A stretch of 64,000 nucleotides of DNA. It comes from Sphingomonas sp. Leaf22 (lineage in GTDB: Bacteria > Pseudomonadota > Alphaproteobacteria > Sphingomonadales > Sphingomonadaceae). Positions 51,206 through 58,508 of the stretch are shown here, piece by piece. The DNA is taken from the NCBI RefSeq assembly GCF_001421715.1, contig NZ_LMKP01000045.1, positions 87,532-151,531 on the forward strand, read 5' to 3'. The notes under the pieces are model-generated. The model searched no databases, was not told the DNA's origin, and saw only the letters and a program-made list of their open reading frames with translations. Every line of letters begins with the position of its first letter. The stretch's first letter is position 1. The translations under genes were made by a program, and so were the position numbers.

Positions 51206-51733
51206 ATGACCTGGCTCGAAAAAATCGCGATCGTCGCCTTCATGGTCCTGTTCATGGAGTGCTTCGCGTGGGCTGCGCATAAATACGTCATGCATGGCTG
51301 GGGTTGGGGCTGGCACAAGTCGCATCACGAGGATCACGCCGGGTGGTTCGAGAAGAACGACCTTTATGCGGTGGTCTTCGCGATCGTGCCGATCGCGCTG
51401 TTCGTCGTCGGCCTGTGGTGGGAACCGCTGTGGTGGGCCGCGCTCGGCATCACCGTCTATGGCGGCATCTACGCCTTCGTCCACGACATGCTCGTCCATC
51501 AACGGGGCGGATTTCGATGGGTACCCAAGCACGGCTATTTCAAACGGCTGCTGCAGGCACATCGGCTGCACCATGCGGTCGAGGGCAAGCATGGCACGGT
51601 CAGCCACGGGTTTCTGTTCGCCCGCAAACCGGCCGTGCTGAAGGCGCAGTTGCGGGCACATGCCGACCAGCGCCAGCGCGTTCCGCAGCGCGACCGACAG
51701 GATGACCTTTTACCGTCAGACGCTGAGCGGTGA
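51206..51733 (+). CDS. crtZ: Beta-carotene 3-hydroxylase
   Basis: Membrane di-iron hydroxylase (175 residues) that adds 3-hydroxyl groups to the beta-ionone rings of carotenoids, giving zeaxanthin. The histidine clusters are complete: HKYVMH, HKSHHEDH, HDMLVH and HRLHHAVEGKHG. Four hydrophobic segments fit the fold. The C-terminal tail after HGFLFARKP is hydrophilic and poorly conserved. Its stop overlaps the ketolase start (GTGA), so hydroxylase and ketolase are coupled, as expected for astaxanthin-type xanthophylls. Confidence 0.94.
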   Translation: MTWLEKIAIVAFMVLFMECFAWAAHKYVMHGWGWGWHKSHHEDHAGWFEKNDLYAVVFAIVPIALFVVGLWWEPLWWAALGITVYGGIYAFVHDMLVHQRGGFRWVPKHGYFKRLLQAHRLHHAVEGKHGTVSHGFLFARKPAVLKAQLRAHADQRQRVPQRDRQDDLLPSDAER

Positions 51734-52491
51734 GGTCGATCGCGTCCGGATCGAAGGCGTTGCGGCGTCAGACACTGATCGGCGTATCGCTGTCGGTTGC
51801 GATCGTCGTCACCTGGCTGGCGATCCACATCACCGGCATATTCTTCTGGCAGTGGAGCATCGGCACGCTGCCGATTGCCGTTGCGCTGATCCTGATGCAG
51901 ACATGGCTCAGCACCGGGCTGTTCATCATCGCGCACGACGCGATGCATGGCGCGCTGGCGCCGACCCATCCCGTCCTGAATCGGACGGTTGGTACGCTGT
52001 GCCTGTCGCTCTATGCGTGCCTGTCCTACGCCGCGCTACTGCCGCAGCACCATCTGCACCACAAGCATGCGGGCCGGCACGGCGACCCCGATTTCCACGG
52101 CGGCGATCCCCGTCTGGCGGCATGGTTCCTGCAGTTCTTCCGGACCTATTACTCGCACGGACAAATCGCCCGCATCACGGTGATGGCGCTGATCTACATC
52201 TTCGGGTTCGGCGCATCGCTTGGCAACATCGTGGTATTCTGGGCGGTGCCTGCCCTTGGCGCGGTCGGGCAGTTGTTCGTGTTCGGAACATGGCTGCCGC
52301 ACCGCGAACGCGACGCGCCGTTTCAGGACGCGCATCGCACGCATAGTATCAAGGTCGGTCCGGCACTGTCGCTATTGACCTGTTTTCATTTCGGCGGCTA
52401 TCATCACGAACATCATCTCTCGCCCGGTACGCCGTGGTGGGGGCTGCCCGCCCGACGCCGGGCGATCGTCGTGCGGACCGACCGGCGCTGA
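51730..52491 (+). CDS. crtW: Beta-carotene 4-ketolase
   Basis: Membrane fatty-acid-desaturase-like di-iron ketolase (253 residues) that introduces 4-keto groups into beta-carotene or zeaxanthin. The histidine boxes are IIAHDAMHGALAP, PQHHLHHKHAGRHGDPDFHG and CFHFGGYHHEHHLSPGTPWW. The start is a GTG at 51730 overlapping the crtZ stop. With crtZ it allows canthaxanthin, adonixanthin or astaxanthin. The earlier crt genes are not in the window. Confidence 0.94.
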   Translation: MRSIASGSKALRRQTLIGVSLSVAIVVTWLAIHITGIFFWQWSIGTLPIAVALILMQTWLSTGLFIIAHDAMHGALAPTHPVLNRTVGTLCLSLYACLSYAALLPQHHLHHKHAGRHGDPDFHGGDPRLAAWFLQFFRTYYSHGQIARITVMALIYIFGFGASLGNIVVFWAVPALGAVGQLFVFGTWLPHRERDAPFQDAHRTHSIKVGPALSLLTCFHFGGYHHEHHLSPGTPWWGLPARRRAIVVRTDRR

Positions 52492-52525
52492 GCGTCGATG
52501 CGTACCACGTGATTTTCGCGATCCG

Positions 52526-52900
52526 TCACGCCACGCTCAGGGTCGATTGCATCAGTGCGTCGTCGGGCGTCCGGCGGTGATCGATCCACCATTTCGCATC
52601 GACCTGCGCCGCGAGTCCGGCGATGCGGGCGGGGTGCGAGCGAACAAGTTTCGCCAGCCGTTCGGTGCGGATCGTGTCGGCCCACGCCACCTGTCGCGCA
52701 CTGCCGGTCAGGGGTGGCAGCGCATATCCGGCAATGGCGGCTCGATCGGCGGCGGCCTGTTCGGCCCGGGCCGTCGCCATACAGTCGGCGCAACGCTGCC
52801 GCTCCAGCCGCAATTCGGTGCGGGTTTGGTCGGCGGCGGTGAAGGTGAAGATGTCATGGTGCTGCAGATGGCCGCAGCGATGCCGGATGGTTCGTTTCAT
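52526..52900 (-). CDS. Hypothetical protein with CxxC/His motif
   Basis: I do not know a function for this 124-residue protein. It opens with a basic stretch and a possible zinc-ribbon: RHRCGHLQHHDIF, then RQRCADCMATARAEQAAADR. The C-terminal half (LPPLTGSARQVAWADTIRTE, PARIAGLAAQVDAKWWIDHR) recalls a conserved uncharacterised family in which the CGH and CxxC motifs recur. The ATG at 52900 was chosen because homologous features begin there. It is convergent with crtW, with 34 bases between them. Confidence 0.65.
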   Translation of the reverse strand: MKRTIRHRCGHLQHHDIFTFTAADQTRTELRLERQRCADCMATARAEQAAADRAAIAGYALPPLTGSARQVAWADTIRTERLAKLVRSHPARIAGLAAQVDAKWWIDHRRTPDDALMQSTLSVA

Positions 52901-52977
52901 GCGCGCGACGATGAGTCGGCGAGTCGGGCCGATCCACTGGCTTGAGTCGAGACGAGTCGCCCGCGCGGCGAACCGAA

Positions 52978-53610
52978 TCAGCCGATGGCGAACAGCCGCA
53001 GGAAATAGCCGGCGAAGCGCCGCGCCTCCGCCTCCATCCCGTCCGCCGGCGCGGGTTCGACCCCCCACAGGCGACGATTTTGTTGCGCACCGGTCATGCC
53101 GATCAGCATCCGCGCCATGTCGGTCGGTCCTTCGTCGCGCAGCCGGCCCGCCGCGATCTGTTCGGCGATGTAGGTGGCGAGCGCGCGTTCGATATGGCCT
53201 GCCGCCTGTTCGTAGAAGATCGCCCCCACTTCGGGGAAACGGCCGCTTTCGCCGACGACCAGACGCCATGCCGCCACCGCGTCGGGATGCGCGGTCTTGT
53301 TCATGAACACCCGGCAGAAATTGACGAGCGTCGCCGGCATGTCGCCGGGCGTCAGCAGCTCGTCGGTCACCCGCTGGCGAAAGGCGGCGGTGACGTCGGC
53401 AATCACCGCCGCGAACAATTCCTCCTTCGACCGGAAATAGCTCCACAATGTCGCCTTCGACCCGCCCAGCGTCTTGAGCAGGCCCGACATCGATGTCGCG
53501 GCATAGCCGTCGTCGAGGAACGACCGACGCGCGGCGGCGACGATCGCGTCGCGGCGATCCTGTTTGCGCGCTTCCCGCTTGCCGGGCGCGGTTTCTTCGG
53601 TCGTACTCAT
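52978..53610 (-). CDS. TetR-family repressor of the efflux operon
   Basis: TetR-type regulator of 210 residues. The N-terminal helix-turn-helix is clear (DAIVAAARRSFLDDGYAATS, then LLKTLGGSKATLWSYFRSKE), and the C-terminal domain is the TetR_C type common in efflux regulators (VVGESGRFPEVGAIFYEQAA). It is divergent from the NodT/EmrA/EmrB-like genes, and two identical-style dyads lie in the 87-base interval. This makes it their probable local repressor, released by a substrate of the pump. Confidence 0.92.
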   Translation of the reverse strand: MSTTEETAPGKREARKQDRRDAIVAAARRSFLDDGYAATSMSGLLKTLGGSKATLWSYFRSKEELFAAVIADVTAAFRQRVTDELLTPGDMPATLVNFCRVFMNKTAHPDAVAAWRLVVGESGRFPEVGAIFYEQAAGHIERALATYIAEQIAAGRLRDEGPTDMARMLIGMTGAQQNRRLWGVEPAPADGMEAEARRFAGYFLRLFAIG

Positions 53611-53613
53611 AAA

Positions 53614-53631
53614 CTGTACCGTCGAGTACAG
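53614..53631. promoter_or_regulatory. TetR operator candidate O1
   Basis: Perfect dyad CTGTAC-CGTCGA-GTACAG, four bases upstream of the tetR start codon. It contains GTAC-N6-GTAC, repeated at 53675-53688. Confidence 0.75.
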
Positions 53632-53673
53632 ATAATCGTTGACAGGCGCAAGCCGCAGGATCATGGCACGCGG

Positions 53674-53689
53674 CGTACCCACTAGTACG
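53674..53689. promoter_or_regulatory. TetR operator candidate O2
   Basis: Dyad CGTAC-CCACTA-GTACG, ending nine bases upstream of the outer-membrane factor start. It has the same GTAC-N6-GTAC core as O1, 59 bases away centre to centre, so one repressor could silence both divergent genes. Confidence 0.75.
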
Positions 53690-53697
53690 GTTTTCGC

Positions 53698-55161
53698 ATG
53701 ACAACTGAGATTCTCCGGAACGCCCGTTCGCTGGTGCCGCTTGCGGTCCTGTTCCTGTCCGGCTGCGCGACCGTACCCCATCTTGCGGATGCGCCGGTGC
53801 CGCGGACGTCGGCCAGCTTCGCCGCCGACCGCAGCCTTGCGGCAACGGGCGATGCCGCATGGCCGGTGCAGAACTGGTGGCAGGGCTATGGCGACACCCA
53901 GCTCGATACGCTGATCGCCGAGGCGCTGGCCGGATCGCCCGACCTTGCCGCCGCGACCGCGCGGATCGCGCAGGCCGAGGGCTATGCGCAGCAGGCCGGC
54001 GCCGCGCAGCTGCCGACGCTCGGCGCATCGGGCAATGTCGCGGCGACCAAGCAAAGCTATAACAACGGCATTCCCGCCGATTTCGTGCCGAAGGGCTGGA
54101 ACGACACCGGCCGGGTGCAGGGCGAACTGGGCTTCGATCTCGATCTGTGGGGCCGCAACCGTGCGGCCTTTGCGGCGGCACGGTCGGACGCGGCGGCGGC
54201 GCAGCTCGATCTGGCGCAGGCGCAGCTGACGCTGTCGACCAATATCGCCGATGCCTATGCCGATCTGGCGCGGCTGTTCGCCGAACGCGCGGTGGCGCTG
54301 GCGGCGCTCGACGTGCGGCGGCAGACCGCGAAGCTGACCGCCGACCGGGTGACCGGCGGTCTGGATACGCGCGCCGAGCAGAAGCAGGCGGACTCGGCGG
54401 TGCCGGCAGCGCGTGCCGATGTAGCGGCAACCGACGAAGCCATCGCCCTGACCCGCAACCGCATCGCCGCGCTGCTTGGCAAGGGGCCGGACCGGGGGCT
54501 GGCGATCGCCCCGCCCGCCGCGACCATCGCCGCGCGCGGGCTGCCGATCGGCGTCACCACCGACCTGATCGCGCGCCGTCCCGATATCGTCGCGGCCCGG
54601 ACCCGGGTCGAGGCGGAGGCGCGCCGGATCAAGGTCGCGCGCGCCGATTTCTATCCGTCGTTCAGCCTGTCTGCGGTGTTCGGCCTGCAATCGCTGGGTC
54701 TGAGCAATCTGGTGAAGGGCGGATCGACCGCAGGCAGCATCGGTCCGGCGTTCAGCCTGCCGATCTTTCGCGGCGGCGAATTACAGGGCCGCTACCGCGT
54801 CGCGCGGGGCAGCTATGACGCGGCGGTCGCCGATTACGACCGGACCGTCACCGACGCCTATCGCGCGGTCGCCGATGCGGTGGTCAGCCAGCGCGCACTG
54901 ACCACGCGGCTGACCGAATCGCAACAATCGCTGACCGATGCGCAGGCCGGGTATGATGTCGCGCGGCTACGCTTCGAAGGCGGGCTGTCGCGCTTCACCG
55001 ACGTGCTGGTCGCGCAGGACCGGGTGTTGCAGGCGCGGCGGATCGTCGCCGACCTGCAGGCACGTGCCTTTACCCTCGATATAGCGCTCGTCCGTGCCCT
55101 GGGCGGCGGTTTTACCGCGCCGGCCACCGCACAGCAGAACAAGGACCTGACCCATGGCTGA
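53698..55161 (+). CDS. Outer-membrane efflux lipoprotein, NodT family
   Basis: TolC-like outer-membrane factor (487 residues) of the NodT family. Signal ends in the lipobox LFLSGC, so Cys23 is lipidated. The two OEP repeats are visible as long heptad-rich stretches (DLAAATARIAQAEGYAQQAG in the first, TDAQAGYDVARLRFEGGLSR in the second), with RRPDIVAARTRVEAEARRIK between them. It forms the outer channel of the tripartite pump encoded here. The gene overlaps emrA by 8 bases and lies behind the O1/O2 operators. Confidence 0.93.
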   Translation: MTTEILRNARSLVPLAVLFLSGCATVPHLADAPVPRTSASFAADRSLAATGDAAWPVQNWWQGYGDTQLDTLIAEALAGSPDLAAATARIAQAEGYAQQAGAAQLPTLGASGNVAATKQSYNNGIPADFVPKGWNDTGRVQGELGFDLDLWGRNRAAFAAARSDAAAAQLDLAQAQLTLSTNIADAYADLARLFAERAVALAALDVRRQTAKLTADRVTGGLDTRAEQKQADSAVPAARADVAATDEAIALTRNRIAALLGKGPDRGLAIAPPAATIAARGLPIGVTTDLIARRPDIVAARTRVEAEARRIKVARADFYPSFSLSAVFGLQSLGLSNLVKGGSTAGSIGPAFSLPIFRGGELQGRYRVARGSYDAAVADYDRTVTDAYRAVADAVVSQRALTTRLTESQQSLTDAQAGYDVARLRFEGGLSRFTDVLVAQDRVLQARRIVADLQARAFTLDIALVRALGGGFTAPATAQQNKDLTHG

Positions 55162-56308
55162 TGCCGATCCCGCCGACCGCAGCTTCGCCGAGGCCAAGGC
55201 CGCATCCGACACCCCTGCCCCGTCCAAGCGCAAGAAGCTGTTGACCGGCATCGCCGCGATCGTCCTGTTGGGCGGCGCGGGCTATGGCACCTGGTATGCG
55301 CTTGTCGGCAGCAACTATGTCGAGACCGACAACGCCTATGTCGGGGCCGAAACCGCGCAGATCACGCCGATGGTCGCCGGACAGGTGATCGCGATCGGCG
55401 CGTCGGAAACCCAGGCGGTGAAGCGCGGCGACGTGCTGGTCCGGCTCGACGACAGCGACGCGCGGATCGCGCTGGCGAGTGCGCAGGCCGATCTGGCCAA
55501 GGCACGCCGCGAGTTCGGCCAGACGTCGGCGACCAGCGGCGCGCTGTCGGCGCAGGTCCAGGCCAAGGGGGCCGAGGTGACCAGTGCCCGCGCGCAACTG
55601 GCATCGGCGCAGGCGTCGTTCGACAAGGCGCAGGTCGATTTCAACCGTCGGCAGCGGCTCGCCCCCAATGGCGCGGTATCGGGCGACGAACTGACCGCCG
55701 CGACCAATGCGCTGGCGTCCGCCCGTGCCGCGCTCGAACAGGCGCGCGCGGCAGTGGCCGAGGCCGGGTCGCAGCGGGTCGCGGCGGCGGGCAATCTCGC
55801 CGCCAATCAGGCACTGATCCAGGGGGCGACGGCCAACAGCGCGCCCGACGTGCTGGCGGCGGAGGCACGCGTGCGGCAGGCGCGGCTCGACCTCGACCGC
55901 ACCATCGTCCGCGCCCCGATCGACGGCGTGGTCGCCAACCGCACCATCCAGGTCGGACAGCGCGTCGCGGCGGGCACGACGATGATGCGGATCGTGCCGG
56001 TCAACAGCGCCTATGTCGACGCGAACTTCAAGGAAGGCCAGCTGACGAAGGTCAAGCCGGGTCAGCCGGTGAAGCTCACCTCCGACCTGTATGGCGACGA
56101 GGTCGAATATCATGGCCGGGTGGTCGGTTTCTCGGGCGGCACGGGATCGGCCTTCGCGCTGATCCCGGCGCAGAACGCGACGGGCAACTGGATCAAGGTC
56201 GTGCAGCGCCTGCCGGTGCGCGTCGCGCTCGATCCGAGGGAGTTGGCGGCGCACCCGCTGCGCGTCGGGCTGTCGATGACGGCAGAGGTGGATGTTTCGG
56301 GGAAGTGA
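55154..56308 (+). CDS. emrA: EmrA-like membrane fusion protein
   Basis: HlyD-family periplasmic adaptor (384 residues) with one N-terminal membrane anchor (about residues 31-50, LTGIAAIVLLGGAGYGTWYA). A split biotinyl-lipoyl domain follows (VETDNAYVGAETAQITPMVA, TIVRAPIDGVVANRTIQVGQ), with a long alpha-hairpin rich in Ala, Gln and Arg between the halves and beta domains after. The TDNAYV motif is typical of EmrA. It links the DHA2 transporter to the outer-membrane factor. Together the three encode an EmrAB-TolC-type drug pump. Confidence 0.94.
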   Translation: MADADPADRSFAEAKAASDTPAPSKRKKLLTGIAAIVLLGGAGYGTWYALVGSNYVETDNAYVGAETAQITPMVAGQVIAIGASETQAVKRGDVLVRLDDSDARIALASAQADLAKARREFGQTSATSGALSAQVQAKGAEVTSARAQLASAQASFDKAQVDFNRRQRLAPNGAVSGDELTAATNALASARAALEQARAAVAEAGSQRVAAAGNLAANQALIQGATANSAPDVLAAEARVRQARLDLDRTIVRAPIDGVVANRTIQVGQRVAAGTTMMRIVPVNSAYVDANFKEGQLTKVKPGQPVKLTSDLYGDEVEYHGRVVGFSGGTGSAFALIPAQNATGNWIKVVQRLPVRVALDPRELAAHPLRVGLSMTAEVDVSGK

Positions 56309-56324
56309 TCCCGCTTCCGGCAAA

Positions 56325-56411
56325 CCGTACCCCCGCGCAGGCGGGGGTCCAGAGTCCGACAGGATAACGGTTCGTGCTTGGCCCTGGACCCCCGCCTGCG
56401 CGGGGGTACGG
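56325..56411. repeat. REP-like long inverted repeat, copy 2
   Basis: Arms 56325-56352 and 56384-56411 are identical to those of the element at 6995-7083; only the centre differs (31 against 33 bases). This copy lies inside an operon, between emrA and emrB, where its strong secondary structure could lower downstream expression. Confidence 0.85.
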
Positions 56412-56456
56412 GGAAAGCCGTTTCGGGGACCACCCCACCCAAGGGAGCAAGGCGGC

Positions 56457-57983
56457 ATGGCCGGCCAGGACGATTTCAAACCCTTTACCGGCCCCAAGCT
56501 GCTGTTTGCCGGGCTGGTGCTGGCGCTGACCAATTTCATGGTCGTACTCGACACCACGATCGCCAACGTCTCGGTCGGGCATATCGCCGGGTCGCTGGGC
56601 ATCTCGACCAGTCAGGGAACGTGGATCATCACCTCCTATGCGGTGGCGGAGGCGATCTGCGTGCCGCTGACCGGGTGGTTGGCCGGGCGGTTCGGGGCGG
56701 TGCGGACCTTTGTTATCGGGATGATCGGCTTCGGCATCTTTTCGATCTTGTGCGGGCTGTCGACCAGTCTGGCGATGATCGTGGTCGCCCGGATCGGTCA
56801 AGGGCTGTGCGGCGGGCCGTTGATGCCGCTGACCCAGACGATGTTGCTGCGGATCTTTCCGCGCGAACAACATGGGCAGGCGATGGGGATGTGGGCGATG
56901 ACCACGGTCACCGCGCCGATCCTCGGCCCGATCCTTGGGGGCACGATTTCCGACAGCTGGTCGTGGCACTGGATCTTCTTCATCAACATTCCGGTCGCGA
57001 TCTTCTGCGTGTTCGGTGCGCTGCGCCTGCTGAAACCCGCCGAGACGAAGCGCGAGAAGCTGAAGGTCGACAAGATCGGCCTCGCGCTGCTGATCCTGTG
57101 GATCGGCGCGTTGCAGATCATGCTGGATATCGGCCGCGAACATGACTGGTTCAGCGATCCGACGATCGTCGTCCTCGCGATCGTGGCGGCGGTGGGCGCG
57201 GCGGTGTTCATCGTATGGGAACTGACCGAGCGACAGCCGATCGTCGACCTGCGCGTGTTCCGACACCGGGGGTTCACGGTCGCGGTCGCGGCGCTGGCCT
57301 TTGCGTTCGGCACCTTTTTCGCCTCGGTCGTGCTGATCCCGCAATGGTTGCAGGCGAGCCTTGGCTACACGTCGACCTATGCCGGCTATGCCACCGCATT
57401 TAACGGCGTGGGGGCGGTCATCATGTCGCCGTTCGTGGCGAAGATGCTCAAGAAGCGCGATCCCCGCGCGCTGGTGTGTTTCGGCATCTTCTGGATCGCG
57501 GCGGTCAACCTGCTGCGGGTCGGGTGGACGACTGGCTCCGATTTCTGGACGCTGGCGTTTCCGCAGATGTTGCAGGGGTTCGGCATGCCGTTCTTCTTCA
57601 TCCCGCTGACCACGATTGCGCTGGGCGCAGTCGATCCGAAGGAGACGGCATCGGCGGCGGGCGTTATGAGCTTCCTGCGGACGATGGCCGGGGCGATCGG
57701 GACGTCGGTGTCGATGACGCTGTATGCCGACAACATGACCGTCGCGCGCAGCGAGATGGTGTCGCGGCTGAACACCGGCGCGACCGAACAGGCGCTGACC
57801 GCACAGGGATTTTCGATCGATCAGGTGCGCGGCGCGGTGGAGATGACGGTGGCGCAGGAGAGCAGCACGCTGGCGATCAACCATATGTTCCTGTTGTCGG
57901 CGATCATCTTTGCCGGCGCGGCGCTCATCATCTGGCTGGCACCGCGGCCACAACGGGTGGCGGGACCGGGCGCGGCGCACTGA
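56457..57983 (+). CDS. emrB: EmrB-like DHA2 multidrug transporter
   Basis: Major facilitator of the DHA2 family with 14 predicted helices (508 residues). Motif C-like and family segments include NFMVVLDTTIANVSVGHIAG, GTWIITSYAVAEAICVPLTG, GPLMPLTQTMLLRIFPREQH and APILGPILGGTISDSWSWHW. It should export hydrophobic drugs or uncouplers by proton antiport. The ATG at 56457 is preceded by GGGAG. It is separated from emrA by 148 bases that hold the inverted-repeat element, unlike the tight coupling of the first two genes. Confidence 0.94.
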   Translation: MAGQDDFKPFTGPKLLFAGLVLALTNFMVVLDTTIANVSVGHIAGSLGISTSQGTWIITSYAVAEAICVPLTGWLAGRFGAVRTFVIGMIGFGIFSILCGLSTSLAMIVVARIGQGLCGGPLMPLTQTMLLRIFPREQHGQAMGMWAMTTVTAPILGPILGGTISDSWSWHWIFFINIPVAIFCVFGALRLLKPAETKREKLKVDKIGLALLILWIGALQIMLDIGREHDWFSDPTIVVLAIVAAVGAAVFIVWELTERQPIVDLRVFRHRGFTVAVAALAFAFGTFFASVVLIPQWLQASLGYTSTYAGYATAFNGVGAVIMSPFVAKMLKKRDPRALVCFGIFWIAAVNLLRVGWTTGSDFWTLAFPQMLQGFGMPFFFIPLTTIALGAVDPKETASAAGVMSFLRTMAGAIGTSVSMTLYADNMTVARSEMVSRLNTGATEQALTAQGFSIDQVRGAVEMTVAQESSTLAINHMFLLSAIIFAGAALIIWLAPRPQRVAGPGAAH

Positions 57984-58007
57984 CGGTAGGGTAACCGCCC
58001 GGCCGGA

Positions 58008-58508
58008 TCACCACCCCATGCTGCCCGACACGCCCTTAAACGGTCCGGCGAGGTCGGGGGTGATCCAGCCCCCGTAGAAGCCGCCCGGTTGCGGCACGAC
58101 GCGCTGGCCGTCGATGCTGCACCGGTCGAGCGGCCCGGCGTAGAAGGCGACATGATCGCGCAGCATCGCGAAGGCCGGCGTCGGATCGGGATAGCTCCAC
58201 GCCACATCCCGCAGTATCTCGCCGCCGATGGCGAGGTGCCAATAGACCGCCTGCCCCTTCCATTCGCACAGCGATCGGCGGGGCGAGCGTTGCAGCACGC
58301 CCGCCGCAATGTCGCCGGGCGGGATATACCAGCTGGGCGGATGGCTGGTTTCGAGCGTGCGGATCGCGGCGCGGGTATCGGCGACCACGACGCCGCGATG
58401 CTCGATGCGGACATGGCGGTCGCTCGGCTCGGCGATGGCGGGGCGCGGATAGTCCCAGACGCTTTCCTGCCCCGGCCCGACCGGATCGGGTTGCGGCCAC
58501 AGGCTCAT
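58008..58508 (-). CDS. DUF427 domain protein
   Basis: Protein of 166 residues of the DUF427 family. Visible family segments are VWDYPRPAIAEPSDRHVRIE, VVVADTRAAIRTLETSHPPS, WYIPPGDIAAGVLQRS, CEWKGQAVYWHLAIGGE and VAFYAGPLDRCSIDGQRV. These have the repeated beta-rich layout of the family. Biochemical role unknown. Its start overlaps the stop of the flavin monooxygenase-TspO fusion gene (ATGA), so it is expressed with it. Confidence 0.88.
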   Translation of the reverse strand: MSLWPQPDPVGPGQESVWDYPRPAIAEPSDRHVRIEHRGVVVADTRAAIRTLETSHPPSWYIPPGDIAAGVLQRSPRRSLCEWKGQAVYWHLAIGGEILRDVAWSYPDPTPAFAMLRDHVAFYAGPLDRCSIDGQRVVPQPGGFYGGWITPDLAGPFKGVSGSMGW

